Shown here piece by piece: positions 7,933 to 16,601 of a DNA stretch of 64,000 nucleotides; position 1 is the first letter of the stretch; the number at the start of each line of letters is the position of its first letter. Source of the DNA: Rhodoligotrophos defluvii (GTDB taxonomy: Bacteria > Pseudomonadota > Alphaproteobacteria > Rhizobiales > Im1). The notes beneath the pieces were generated by a model. That model had not been told where the DNA came from and did not search any database. It saw only the letters and a list, made by a program, of their open reading frames with translations. The translations under genes were made by a program, and so were the position numbers. Location of the stretch: NCBI RefSeq assembly GCF_005281615.1, contig NZ_SZZM01000003.1:538207-602206 (forward strand), read 5' to 3'.

Positions 7933-9975
7933 ATGAAGAAGAGGAATGTGCTGGCGGCAGTTGCGGCTGCCCTGGTCTTGACCACCAGCCCCGCGGCACT
8001 CGTCTATTCCCAAAGCGAAGAAGAGCAACAGCCGCGTCGGTTGCAGCGGCAGCAGCAGGAAGAGCAGCCGCAGGGTCGGCAACAGCGCCAGTCGCAGGAA
8101 CCAGACCGGCAACAACGCCAGCAGCGCCAGGAACGCCAGCAAGAACGCCAGCAGGAACGGCAACAGCGGCAGCAGGAGCGGCAGCAAGAGCGCCAGCAGC
8201 AACGCCAGGAAGGCCAGCAGGAACAGCGCCAAGAGCGCCAGCAGCAACGCCAGGAACGCCAGCAGGAACAGCGCCAGGAGCGCCAGCAGCAGCGCCAGCA
8301 ACGTCAGCAGGAGCAGCAGCAGGAGCGTCAGCAAGAACGCCGGCAGCAGCGCCAGGAACGCCAGCAGGAGCAGCAGCAGGAACGCCGGCAGCAACGCCAA
8401 GAGCGCCAGCAGGAGCAGCAGCAGGAACGGCAGCAGCAACGCCAGCAACGTCAGCAGGAGCAGCGCCAAGAGCGCCAGCAGGAACAGCCGCAGCAACAAC
8501 GCCAGGAGCGTCAGCAGCAGCGGCAGGAGCAACGGCAGGAGCGGCAGCAGCAGCGCCAGGAGCGGCAGCAGGAGATGCGCGAACGGCTGGAACAGCGCCG
8601 TCAGCAGCAGCAGGACGCCACCCCGCCCGAGCAGCAGACGCAAGAACCGCAACAGCCGCAGGACCGGCAGCGGACACGGCCCGGCGCCGACGAGCGCGAC
8701 CGCACCCGTCCGGGTGGTCCTGGCGCAGCCGATGGCCAGCGGCCCGGGCAGGAAGGTCGTGGGGAGGAGGGCCGCGACCGGGATGGCCGGCGCCAGGACG
8801 GTCAGCAGCGGCAGCGCGACCGCCAGACCGGAGAGCAGCCCGACCAGCGCGAGGAGACCTTGTCGGGCCCCGCGCGCGAACAACAGCGGGAGCGCTGGCG
8901 CCGCTGGCGGGAGCGCGACAATCCCGAATTCGACCAGGAGCGCGCAGAGCGTGCGCGCCAAGTGCTCGACGACGATCGGCCGGCCGATAGGCTCGATGAA
9001 CGCGAGCTCCGCCGGCGGCTGGACGATACACGCGACGCGCTGCAGCGGCGCGACATGAGCGAGCGCGAGCGCCAGCGGCTTCTGGAACGGCTGGAGCGCG
9101 ACCGGGAGGCCCTGCGCCGGCGGGTCGACCGCGACGACTGGGAGTTCGATCGAGACCGCTTCGACCGGCGGCGGGATCAGCGCGAGGTCAGGGAATTGCG
9201 GCGGCGTTACCTCGATAATCCGCGGCGGCCAGATCAGCTGGACGAACGCGAGTTGCGCCGGCGCGCCAACAACATAGAGTGGCTGATCGAGCATGGCGAC
9301 CTATCGCCGGCTGAGCGTCGCCGCCTGATCGCACTGCTCGAAGACGATCGCCGTTATCTCCGCCGCTACCTGCGGGATGAGCGCGAGCGCCGCTGGCGCA
9401 ACCGCGACCGCTGGGACCGCTGGGATCGCGACAGGGTGATCTACATCGAGCCTGGGGTCGTCTTCGTCCCGCAGCCCTACATCTCGGCCGCGGAATATCC
9501 GCAGGAAGAGGTGATCTACGGCCAGCTGGCGGCGCCGCCGCTTGCGCCGGTGCAGCAGACCTACAGCTACCAGCAGGTGGTGCAGCAGGAAGACGTGCGC
9601 GAGCTGATGCCCGCCATCGACCTCGATAATATCAACTTCGGCTTTGGCGAAGCCTTCATCCGCCCCGAAGAGGTCGAGAAGCTCGATGCGATCGGCATCG
9701 CGATGGAGCAGATGGTGGCGGAGAACCCTGATGAGGTCTTCCTGCTCGAGGGCCATACCGACGCTGTCGGGTCGGACGCGGCCAATCTCGAGCTGTCGCA
9801 ACGGAGAGCCGAGGCCGTCAAGGAAGCGCTCCTTGAATACTACAATCTGCAGCCGGAGAACCTGCAGACCGTCGGCTACGGCGAGCGGTACCTGAAGATC
9901 CCGACCGATGGACCCGAGCAGGAGAACCGGCGGGTCAGCGTCCGCAGGATCACACCGCTGATCGCCAGCAACTGA
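7933..9975 (+). CDS. OmpA-family protein with long Gln/Arg repeat stalk
   Basis: A 680-residue exported protein. A signal peptide (MKKRNVLAAVAAALVLTTSP) is followed by about 200 residues built from Gln/Arg/Glu units such as QQRQERQQEQ (roughly 30-230), a Pro/Asp/Arg-rich section, a charged helical region with three DE-rich LDERELRRR-like units (about 350-480), and a C-terminal OmpA domain (about 555-675). The OmpA domain has the LEGHTDAVGSDAANLELSQR peptidoglycan-binding motif and a final NRRVSVRR. OmpA domains bind diaminopimelate in the cell wall; the repeat stalk may span the periplasm. ATG 7933 has GAGGAGA upstream; an in-frame ATG at 7894 is less likely. The domain call is firm, the stalk function inferred. 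Confidence 0.88.
   Translation: MKKRNVLAAVAAALVLTTSPAALVYSQSEEEQQPRRLQRQQQEEQPQGRQQRQSQEPDRQQRQQRQERQQERQQERQQRQQERQQERQQQRQEGQQEQRQERQQQRQERQQEQRQERQQQRQQRQQEQQQERQQERRQQRQERQQEQQQERRQQRQERQQEQQQERQQQRQQRQQEQRQERQQEQPQQQRQERQQQRQEQRQERQQQRQERQQEMRERLEQRRQQQQDATPPEQQTQEPQQPQDRQRTRPGADERDRTRPGGPGAADGQRPGQEGRGEEGRDRDGRRQDGQQRQRDRQTGEQPDQREETLSGPAREQQRERWRRWRERDNPEFDQERAERARQVLDDDRPADRLDERELRRRLDDTRDALQRRDMSERERQRLLERLERDREALRRRVDRDDWEFDRDRFDRRRDQREVRELRRRYLDNPRRPDQLDERELRRRANNIEWLIEHGDLSPAERRRLIALLEDDRRYLRRYLRDERERRWRNRDRWDRWDRDRVIYIEPGVVFVPQPYISAAEYPQEEVIYGQLAAPPLAPVQQTYSYQQVVQQEDVRELMPAIDLDNINFGFGEAFIRPEEVEKLDAIGIAMEQMVAENPDEVFLLEGHTDAVGSDAANLELSQRRAEAVKEALLEYYNLQPENLQTVGYGERYLKIPTDGPEQENRRVSVRRITPLIASN
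8040..8630 (+). repeat. Degenerate coding repeat (Gln/Arg/Glu stalk of the OmpA protein)
   Basis: Blocks related to CAGCGCCAGGAACGCCAGCA recur in frame for about 590 bases with varying unit length. It encodes the Q/R/E-rich stalk and creates a long leucine-rich open frame on the opposite strand that is not a gene. Such arrays are prone to length change. Confidence 0.85.
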
Positions 9976-9994
9976 CCCCGCGGGAACAGGAAGG

Positions 9995-10025
9995 AGCGGG
10001 CGCAGGCATGATGCCGGCGCCCGCT
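9995..10025. terminator. Bidirectional hairpin between convergent ompA-like gene and prfC
   Basis: AGCGGGCGC (9995-10003) pairs with GCGCCCGCT (10017-10025), and an inner GGCAT/ATGCC pair extends the stem. It lies 20 bases after the OmpA-gene stop and 25 bases after the prfC stop, so it can end both transcripts. Confidence 0.65.
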
Positions 10026-10050
10026 TCGTCTGCGGTTCCAGGCAAATGCC

Positions 10051-11700
10051 CTATGTCCGCTCTCGCGTATCGGTGAACCGGATCTTCGGCCAGTCCTGCA
10101 TGGACCGGTTCAGGTCCCAGATCGACCGGGCGAGAAACACCGGAAATCCGTCGCGGTCCTCCGCCATGGCCGAGCGGTTATAGTCGCTGAACCGCTCGAG
10201 CTCCTTCGGATCGTCGCTGGCAATCCAGCGCGCGGTCTCGAACGGGGCGGGCTCGAAGCCCATGGCCACCTTGTATTCCTGCTCGCAGCGGGATTTCAGC
10301 ACGTCGAGCTGAAGCTGACCCACCACGCCGACGATCCAGTTGGAGCCGATCACCGGTTTGAAGATTTGCGTAACCCCCTCCTCGGCCAGGTCTTCAAGGG
10401 CCCGCCGCAGCTGCTTTGATTTCATGGGATCATCGAGCCGGATGCGCCGCAGAATCTCCGGGGCGAAATTGGGAATGCCCGTAAAGCGGACATCCTCGCC
10501 CTCGGTGAGCGCGTCTCCCACCCGCAAGACGCCGTGATTGGGAATGCCGATAATGTCGCCCGGCAGCGCATCGTCCGCTAGCTCCCGCTCCTGCGCGAAG
10601 AAGAAGATCGGGCTGTGCACCGCAATGGTTTTGCCCGACGAGACCTGCTTGAGCTTCATGCCGCGCCGGAAGGTGCCCGAGCACAGTCGCATGAAGGCCA
10701 CCCGGTCCCGATGGTTCGGATCCATGTTGGCCTGCACCTTGAAGACGAAGCCGGTCACCCTCGGTTCCTCCGGCATCACGGCCCGCGGCTCACCCGGCTG
10801 CGGCCGTGGCGGCGGCGCAAACCGCGACAGCGCCTCGAGCAGCTCCGCGACGCCGTAGCCACGCAGCGCCGAACCGAAGAACACCGGCGTCATGTGGCCC
10901 TCCCGATAGGCCTCCAGGTCGAACGGCTTGTAGGCTTCCGCCGCCAATTCCGCCATCTCCCGGAACGGGCCGGTCACATAGTCGGGCACCAGCGCATCGA
11001 GGCGCGGATCGTTAAGGCCGCCGAGTTCGACCACCGTGTCATGGACCTGCCCCCGCCCCTGGCCCGACGTGAGGAACCGCCTGGTCGTCGAATCATAGAG
11101 GCCGTGGAAGTCGGCGCCCATGCCGACCGGGAGCACCTGCGGCGCAACGTCGAGCGCGAGCGTCGCCTCGATCTCGTCCATGAGCGCGAAGGCGTCGCGA
11201 CCCTCCTGGTCGACCTTGTTGATGAAGGTGATGATCGGGATGTCACGCAGCCGGCACACTTCGAACAGCTTGCGCGTCTGGCTCTCGATACCTTTGGCCG
11301 CGTCGATCACCATCACCGCGGAGTCGACCGCAGTCAGGGTGCGGTAAGTGTCTTCGGAGAAATCTTCATGGCCCGGCGTATCGAGCAGGTTGAACGTGAG
11401 GCCGTCACGCTCGAAGGTCATGACCGAGCTCGACACCGAAATGCCGCGCTGCTGCTCGATCGCCAGCCAGTCGGAGCGGGTGCGCCGCCGCTCGCCGCGT
11501 GCCCGCACCGCGCCCGCTGCCCGGATCGCTCCGCCCGCCAGCAGCAGCTTCTCGGTCAGCGTCGTCTTGCCCGCGTCCGGATGCGAGATGATGGCGAAGG
11601 TCCGCCGGGATTCGTAAGGGGCCGGACGGCCCGAGGCCGGCGAGGGAACGGCGTTGGCCTTCACCGGCAGGACGGTGGCTGTCGAATTCGTATCTGTCAC
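10051..11700 (-). CDS. prfC: Peptide chain release factor 3
   Basis: RF3 is a translational GTPase that recycles RF1/RF2 from the ribosome after termination. The G1 motif is SHPDAGKTTLTEKLLL, G2 lies around QQRGISVSSSV, G3 is DTPGHEDF and G4 is FINKVDQEGRD. The order and the insert after G1 (AIRAAGAVR) are typical of RF3 rather than EF-G. The product is about 549 residues (E. coli 529). GTG 11700 is chosen because GGTGGAG precedes it and the residues upstream of it are not RF3-like; an ATG at 11778 is also in frame. It is a single gene, divergent from xthA. Confidence 0.95.
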   Translation of the reverse strand: MTDTNSTATVLPVKANAVPSPASGRPAPYESRRTFAIISHPDAGKTTLTEKLLLAGGAIRAAGAVRARGERRRTRSDWLAIEQQRGISVSSSVMTFERDGLTFNLLDTPGHEDFSEDTYRTLTAVDSAVMVIDAAKGIESQTRKLFEVCRLRDIPIITFINKVDQEGRDAFALMDEIEATLALDVAPQVLPVGMGADFHGLYDSTTRRFLTSGQGRGQVHDTVVELGGLNDPRLDALVPDYVTGPFREMAELAAEAYKPFDLEAYREGHMTPVFFGSALRGYGVAELLEALSRFAPPPRPQPGEPRAVMPEEPRVTGFVFKVQANMDPNHRDRVAFMRLCSGTFRRGMKLKQVSSGKTIAVHSPIFFFAQERELADDALPGDIIGIPNHGVLRVGDALTEGEDVRFTGIPNFAPEILRRIRLDDPMKSKQLRRALEDLAEEGVTQIFKPVIGSNWIVGVVGQLQLDVLKSRCEQEYKVAMGFEPAPFETARWIASDDPKELERFSDYNRSAMAEDRDGFPVFLARSIWDLNRSMQDWPKIRFTDTRERT

Positions 11701-11842
11701 TGTGGCTCCACCAGAGATCGGGGCTGCAAGGACGGTTTGCGCAGCACATATCGGTATTCCGGCGCCGGACGCAACCACGCGAGCTCACGATGCGCGTACG
11801 CCGTCGATGACAGGCTGAAACGGCCATGCCATAAGAACGTCC

Positions 11843-12625
11843 ATGAAGATCGCGACCTATAACATCAACGGCATCAAAGCTCGACTCGACAATCTGGTGC
11901 AATGGCTCAAGGAAGCCTCTCCCGACGTCTGCTGCCTGCAGGAGATAAAATGCGAGGACATGGCCTTTCCCAGGGGGCCGATCGAGGATCTCGGCTATAA
12001 CGTCGCCGTACATGGGATGAAGGGCCTGCACGGTGTCGCCATTCTGTCGAAGTCACCCATGGACGAGGTGTTGCCGCGCTTGGACGGTAATCCCGAAGAT
12101 GCCCAGTCCCGCTACATGGAAGCGGTGATCTCGACCGCCTGGGGCGCAGTGCGTGTGGCCTCCCTGTACCTGCCCAACGGCAATCCGATCGGCACCGACA
12201 AGTTCAGCTACAAGCTGGAGTGGATGCGCCGCCTGATCCATCGGGCGAAGCAGTTGTTGCTGCTCGAGGAGGCTTTCGTGCTGGCCGGCGATTACAACAT
12301 CATACCGGCCGATATCGATGCCCGCTTTCCCGAGGCATGGGTGAGCGATGCTCTGTTCCAGCCCGAATCCCGCGCGCTCTACCGGGAACTGGTCAATCTC
12401 GGCCTGACCGATGGATTTCGCGCCTGCGCGCCGGGTCCTGGCCAATACAGCTTCTGGGATTACCAGGCGGGGGCGTTCCAGAAGAACAACGGCATCCGCA
12501 TCGATCACCTGCTGCTGTCGCCGCAAGCCACCGACCGGCTGCAAGCGGCCGGCATCGACCGCCACGTCCGCGCCTGGGAACGGCCATCGGACCACGTGCC
12601 GGTCTGGATCGCGCTTGACCGCTAG
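11843..12625 (+). CDS. xthA: Exodeoxyribonuclease III (AP endonuclease)
   Basis: A 260-residue, EEP-superfamily nuclease for base excision repair: it cleaves DNA 5' of abasic sites and has 3'-5' exonuclease activity. The metal and catalytic residues are all visible: MKIATYNINGIKARL (Asn 7), CCLQEIKCED (Glu 34), SLYLPNGN, AGDYNI (Asp/Asn about 152-154), GIRIDHLLLS and the final ERPSDHVPVW (Asp/His). Length matches the family. The ribosome binding site is weak. The gene converges on the exoR-like gene with a 6-base gap. Confidence 0.96.
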   Translation: MKIATYNINGIKARLDNLVQWLKEASPDVCCLQEIKCEDMAFPRGPIEDLGYNVAVHGMKGLHGVAILSKSPMDEVLPRLDGNPEDAQSRYMEAVISTAWGAVRVASLYLPNGNPIGTDKFSYKLEWMRRLIHRAKQLLLLEEAFVLAGDYNIIPADIDARFPEAWVSDALFQPESRALYRELVNLGLTDGFRACAPGPGQYSFWDYQAGAFQKNNGIRIDHLLLSPQATDRLQAAGIDRHVRAWERPSDHVPVWIALDR

Positions 12626-12631
12626 ACTCTG

Positions 12632-13501
12632 TCAGGGCGACACGCTCCGCATCGGCCTCGGGAATTTCGCGGCCCAGTCCTGCGCGCGCCCCTCTGCGTC
12701 CGTACGCTCGGCGGCGCTGGCCTCCTTCATCAGGTGCTCGTAACGGTCGAAGATCTCTGGATTTTCTTCCGGCCGCGCGCTCTGCTGCGCCAGGATGTAC
12801 CACATCAGCGCCCGGATGCGGTCCTGCCGGACATAGTCGCCGTCCCAGTACATGTCGCCGAGCAGCGCCTCCGCCGGGGCGTAGCGCTTGCGCGCCGCGA
12901 GCATGAGCCAGCGGACCGCCTGCTCTCGGTTGCGCCTGGTTCCCTCGCCTTTGAAATACATCAGCCCGAGCGCATACTGGGCAGCCGGGTGGCTATAGGT
13001 CGAGGCGAGCTTGTATATATTCAAAGCCCTCTCTGGATCGGGCGCGATCCCTGCCTGCTTGTCACCGACCCGGTAATAATTGGCGACCTGCACCAGCGCG
13101 TCGATCGAAGCCCACCGGAGCTTGGGATCGCTCTCGTCGGGGTTAAAGGCTGCGGCCACTCTCTCGTAATATTGCAGTGCTGCCTTGTTATCGGCCGTGA
13201 CCCCCTGCCCCAGCCGGTACATATGGCCGAGATACAGGGTCGCGATCAGGTCGCCGTCGTCCGAGGCCTGCTTAAGATTGACCAGGGCTGTGGCAAAATC
13301 GCCCTTCTGATAAGCCTCCGACGCGCGTTCCCGCTCGTCCGCCCAGGTGGGCGGCACGAGGCTCTTTGTGGTGAGCTTGGGCGATGCCGGAATGAATGAG
13401 TAGAAATGGGCGGCAATGTCATTGACGTCGCTTGCCCACACCGACGACCCAGTGGCCGATGCCACGCCTGAAAAGAGCAGGCTGGCCAGCCACGCCGTCA
13501 T
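12632..13501 (-). CDS. exoR: ExoR-like periplasmic Sel1-repeat regulator
   Basis: A 289-residue exported protein with a signal peptide (MTAWLASLLFSGVASATGSS...A) and Sel1/TPR-type repeats from about residue 50 on (AYQKGDFATALVNLKQA, IATLYLGHMYRLGQGV, AAQYALGLMYFKGEG, APAEALLGDMYWDGD). The run from YYERV through NYYRVGD...PDPERALNIYKLAS to QAVRWLMLAARK parallels the layout I know for Sinorhizobium ExoR, a periplasmic inhibitor of the ExoS/ChvI two-component system that controls exopolysaccharide and motility. exoS/chvI are not in the window. GAGG lies six bases before ATG 13501; ATG 13507 is two codons upstream. It could be another Sel1 protein; the ExoR link is inferred from remembered similarity. 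Confidence 0.72.
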   Translation of the reverse strand: MTAWLASLLFSGVASATGSSVWASDVNDIAAHFYSFIPASPKLTTKSLVPPTWADERERASEAYQKGDFATALVNLKQASDDGDLIATLYLGHMYRLGQGVTADNKAALQYYERVAAAFNPDESDPKLRWASIDALVQVANYYRVGDKQAGIAPDPERALNIYKLASTYSHPAAQYALGLMYFKGEGTRRNREQAVRWLMLAARKRYAPAEALLGDMYWDGDYVRQDRIRALMWYILAQQSARPEENPEIFDRYEHLMKEASAAERTDAEGRAQDWAAKFPRPMRSVSP

Positions 13502-14086
13502 TTTCATCCTCACGCGCCTCGGTCCACGACCTGTCCACGTCGGCTTGAAACGCAACTTGACCCACTCCATCGGAGCACTCGAACACCGGCCGTAGCCGAC
13601 GCAAAAACCATCCATATTCAGCGACTCCAGAGGTCTTCTGGGAATTCCGGCGAGAAATCCGCTCAGAAAAGGCTCCTTTGTCCTACGACACAGGCCAGCT
13701 AGACCACCTCACGAAATCATCAGACTTCGCCAGGTCAACTTCGGTTGCCGGTCCCATTTATCGGAAAGCTTCGCCTGACCGGCGCGACCGACCATGCAAA
13801 AGGACGCTAATCCGTTTTTTAGGCGGAAAAAAGGAGTGGCAAGTTACTGCTCCTAACCTGAGATTAAAATCGGGTTTCCGTGCCATTTTTGCAACCAGTG
13901 GCGCAGCCCGGTTCGATGCACTTTCATGCTTACCAGAACTAACCTGCGATAGTGATCAGGTAAGGTCCTCTCGCTGACCATTGTTGGGCATGCATTCGAC
14001 AACCAGAAGGCGAGCAATTCCAAAAATGGAAGGACGCGCGTAACGATACTCGGCTATTCTGGACCCGACAGGACAGGGATCGCAGA
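13502..14086. other. 585-base intergenic region, less G+C-rich, no gene recognised
   Basis: It contains the exoR-like promoter region and a hairpin with A6/T6 arms (13811-13835: TCC-G-T6, AGGCGG loop, A6-GGA). A 99-codon plus-strand frame (13678-13977) lacks any domain, signal sequence or convincing ribosome site and was not called. Confidence 0.4.
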
Positions 14087-14596
14087 ATGATCGCGCGTAC
14101 TTTGGCTCTGGCGGTGGGCTTGTTCTGTGGCGTCGTGACATCCCAGCTGCCCGAATTCGGCCAGCAATATCGGCAGCGCCTGGGTGGGGCGATCGACGAG
14201 TTGCGGAAGGTGATGCAGCAGTTCGACAACGATGCCGAGGCCGCCGGCTTCAGCCGAGGAGAGGCACTTCAACATATGGTTGCCAGCAACGACCCGTTCC
14301 TTGAGCGGAGAGCCGCAAGCATCGGCTCGACCGCACGGCGGCTCGACAAGCTGGAGCAGCAGCAGGTCGCCATCGATCGTGCCAGCCAGTTTGGCCGATT
14401 GCTCGTCCTCGTCGACAGGTCGGATCCGCAGATCCTGACCAACACCTATTACGCCTTCGAGCCTGCGGTCCCGGTCACCGCGGAAGGCTTCGTCGCGGCC
14501 GGCGTCGGATTTGCCGGTGGCTGGTCCACCGTGCGTCTGCTCGGGTTTCTGGTCAGACGGCGCCGCCGCTCTCGCAGCCTGGCTCACGGAGCATGA
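14087..14596 (+). CDS. DUF2937 family membrane protein
   Basis: A 169-residue protein with an N-terminal hydrophobic segment (ARTLALAVGLFCGVVTS), then SQLPEFGQQYRQRLGGAIDEL, which is the conserved opening of DUF2937 proteins, a helical middle, and a second hydrophobic segment (GFVAAGVGFAGGWSTVRLLGFLV) before an Arg-rich tail. This predicts an inner-membrane protein with a periplasmic helical domain. The function is unknown. It is followed closely by the convergent PCu(A)C-like pseudogene. Confidence 0.82.
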   Translation: MIARTLALAVGLFCGVVTSQLPEFGQQYRQRLGGAIDELRKVMQQFDNDAEAAGFSRGEALQHMVASNDPFLERRAASIGSTARRLDKLEQQQVAIDRASQFGRLLVLVDRSDPQILTNTYYAFEPAVPVTAEGFVAAGVGFAGGWSTVRLLGFLVRRRRRSRSLAHGA

Positions 14597-14640
14597 TCAG
14601 GCGCCGCCGGCTCGCGGGCATCGGCCGGCCATTTGCACCC

Positions 14641-15119
14641 TCACCCGTCCCGCGGCGGCTTGCTATCGGTTTCGGCCGGAACCACCGGCACCTCGAGGTC
14701 GATGACGCCGGCCCTCTGGAAGACGACCGTTACGGGAATTCGATCCCCACCGCGAGCGGCGCCTTGAGACCGGAAAACGTCAGGTGCACGGGGCTGCCGG
14801 ATGCGAATGCAACTTGGGTCGCACCGCCGGCAGATGATCCGCCCTGTGCCACGCCGACGAGGTCGCGCTCGCCCGTCTGCTGTTGCTCGGCAAGGCTCAC
14901 CGCGCCGGCGATCGGGCTTTCGATCCGTAGGATCTGGTCTGCCTCGTCCCCGTTCTCGACCGTCAGATAGCCGTTGGTGGCGAGCGCGCCGGGTCCGGCC
15001 GGCTCGACCAACGCGCCCCGGATATTCACCCGATTGGACGTCCGGCTATCGAGCGCAAATGCCGCCAGGCTGCCCACGGTCAGGCTGATGGCGACAATGA
15101 CCTTAGCACTGAATTGCAT
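14641..15119 (-). pseudogene. Frameshifted PCu(A)C-like periplasmic protein
   Basis: The reading begins MQFSAKVIVAISLTVGSLAAF (signal peptide) and continues with PCu(A)C features: NGYLTVENGDEADQILRIES and HLTFSGLKAPLAVGIEF. It then meets TAA at 14730-14732. Shifting frame by one base at the CCC of GAATTCCC resumes the family's ending (PVTVVFQRAGVIDLEVPVV) and reads to TGA at 14641. The conserved C-terminal strand is therefore out of frame. In addition, the copper ligands of the family (H-x-M and a later H-x-M pair) are mostly absent: AEQ stands where HEM is usual, and HLTFS where HLMFM is usual. A sequencing error cannot be excluded. The gene converges on the DUF2937 gene. Confidence 0.7.
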
Positions 15120-15526
15120 TCGACCCGTTCCATGGCGTCCGCCGAACCTTTGCCAGGTCTCCCGGTGCAAGACCTGACCGGCGGCGATGCGGCCGCTCGC
15201 CTTGAAAGAACCCCAGAGAGGCGCCCGTATCGTCAGGCGCGCCGCAAGATGGCTGGCACTATCGAGCCGCGCCTGGCCGAGATCAATGCGACGCAACGGA
15301 GCGCGACAGGCTGCCTCACCCGGAAGGCTAAACCGCTAGCGGACTGGAGGATTCGGAGGCAGTTTGGAGAAGTTCTAATCTAAGGCACTGATAACTAACG
15401 AAATTTTGCCCCCAAAACACAGGGAAGCTATTGCGGTCGGGCCTCTAGGCGCCTAGTGTGCTCCGCGGCAATCGTGCATCTCGCGCTGCTGGGATCGCGC
15501 GGGATTTTTGATGTCCGGGAGGTCAC
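15120..15526. other. Region upstream of the iron transporter, no gene recognised
   Basis: This 407-base region holds the start of the PCu(A)C-like pseudogene on one side and the transporter promoter on the other. A perfect 12-bp palindrome lies at 15445-15456, and AGAA-G-TTCT at 15368-15376. No reading frame looks real. Confidence 0.4.
15445..15456. promoter_or_regulatory. Perfect palindrome upstream of the iron ABC transporter
   Basis: CTAGGCGCCTAG lies about 70 bases before the binding-protein start, where an operator would be expected. It does not match the Fur or Irr patterns I know, so the regulator is unknown. Confidence 0.3.
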
Positions 15527-16579
15527 ATGGGATTTCATCGGTTGGTAATGGCGGTGGTCGGGGGCACCATGCTCGCTGGTCAGATTCTGGTCGGCCAGGC
15601 TTCCGATGCGGATGCGCAAGAGGTGAACGTCTATTCCTATCGGCAGCCGTTCCTTATTGAGCCGCTGCTCAAGGCTTTCACCGAGGAGACCGGCATCAAG
15701 ACCAAGGTGCTGTTCGACGACAAGGCGCTTATCGAGCGCATGGTGCAGGAAGGCGCGAGCAGCCCGGCCGACGTGCTGCTGACGGTTGACGTGGGCCGTT
15801 TGCAGGCCGCGGTACAGAGCGGGGTCGTCCAGCCGGTCAAGTCCGCCGTGCTCGAGGCGAATATTCCCGCCGAGTTCCGCAGCCCCGAGGGGGAATGGTT
15901 CGCACTGACCAGCCGGGCGCGCGTGGTATACGCCTCGAAGGACCGGGTCCAGCAGGACAGCTTCACCTATGAGGAGCTGGCGGATCCGAAATGGCGGGGC
16001 AAGATCTGCATCCGTTCCGGCCAGCACGTCTACAACACCGCCCTTATCGCGGCCATGATCGCGCACCACGGGGAGGAGAAGACAAAGACGTGGCTCGAGG
16101 GGGTGAAGGCCAACTTGGCGCGCAAACCCTCCGGCGGCGATCGCGACCAGGTCAAGGGCATTTTCGCGGGCGAGTGCGACATCGCACTCGGCAACACCTA
16201 CTACATGGCCAAGATGCTCACCAACGACAAGGAGCCCGAGCAGAAGCAATGGGCTGAAGCGAGCCGCATCATCTTCCCCACCTTCGAGAATGGCGGCACC
16301 CATGTGAATATCTCCGGCGTCGCCCTGGCCAAGCACGCGCCCAATCGCGACGCGGCAGTGAAGCTGATGGAGTTCCTGTCGAGCGACAAGGCCCAGAAGC
16401 TCTATGCCGAGGCCAATGACGAATATCCGATCAAGCCGGGCATCGAGCCGGCACCGATCGTGAAGGCCTGGGGAGATTTCGAGCCCGATAATCTCAGCCT
16501 CGACGAAATCGCCGAGCTGCGCGACGAGGCGAGCCGGCTGGTGGACGAAGTCGATTTTGACGCTGGCCCCCAGTCCTGA
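15527..16579 (+). CDS. fbpA: Iron(III) ABC transporter periplasmic binding protein
   Basis: A 350-residue FbpA/FutA-type protein that binds ferric iron in the periplasm and delivers it to the permease. The signal peptide runs to about residue 31 (MGFHRLVMAVVGGTMLAGQ...DADAQ). The mature part starts EVNVYSYRQPFLIEPLLKAF, the family pattern, and continues with VLFDDKALIERM, DVLLTVDVGRL, and the paired tyrosines of the iron site in LGNTYYMAKML. GGGAGG precedes ATG 15527 at good spacing. It overlaps or abuts the permease gene, so the two form an operon. The ATP-binding subunit is not in this operon. Iron(III) is inferred from the family. Confidence 0.93.
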   Translation: MGFHRLVMAVVGGTMLAGQILVGQASDADAQEVNVYSYRQPFLIEPLLKAFTEETGIKTKVLFDDKALIERMVQEGASSPADVLLTVDVGRLQAAVQSGVVQPVKSAVLEANIPAEFRSPEGEWFALTSRARVVYASKDRVQQDSFTYEELADPKWRGKICIRSGQHVYNTALIAAMIAHHGEEKTKTWLEGVKANLARKPSGGDRDQVKGIFAGECDIALGNTYYMAKMLTNDKEPEQKQWAEASRIIFPTFENGGTHVNISGVALAKHAPNRDAAVKLMEFLSSDKAQKLYAEANDEYPIKPGIEPAPIVKAWGDFEPDNLSLDEIAELRDEASRLVDEVDFDAGPQS

Positions 16580-16601
16580 TCCGCTTGCAGGACACGACCA
16601 C

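Noticed and set aside
7861-9294. 477-codon leucine-rich frame on the minus strand
   Set aside because: It is the reverse reading of the Gln/Arg/Glu coding repeat of the OmpA gene and has no start site or domain.
13678-13977. 99-codon plus-strand frame in the exoR-like/DUF2937 gap
   Set aside because: No signal peptide, motif or ribosome site; the region looks non-coding.
15368-15376. Irr iron control element (AGAA-G-TTCT)
   Set aside because: The half-sites are one base apart rather than the usual three and the flanking TTT/AAA arms are absent.
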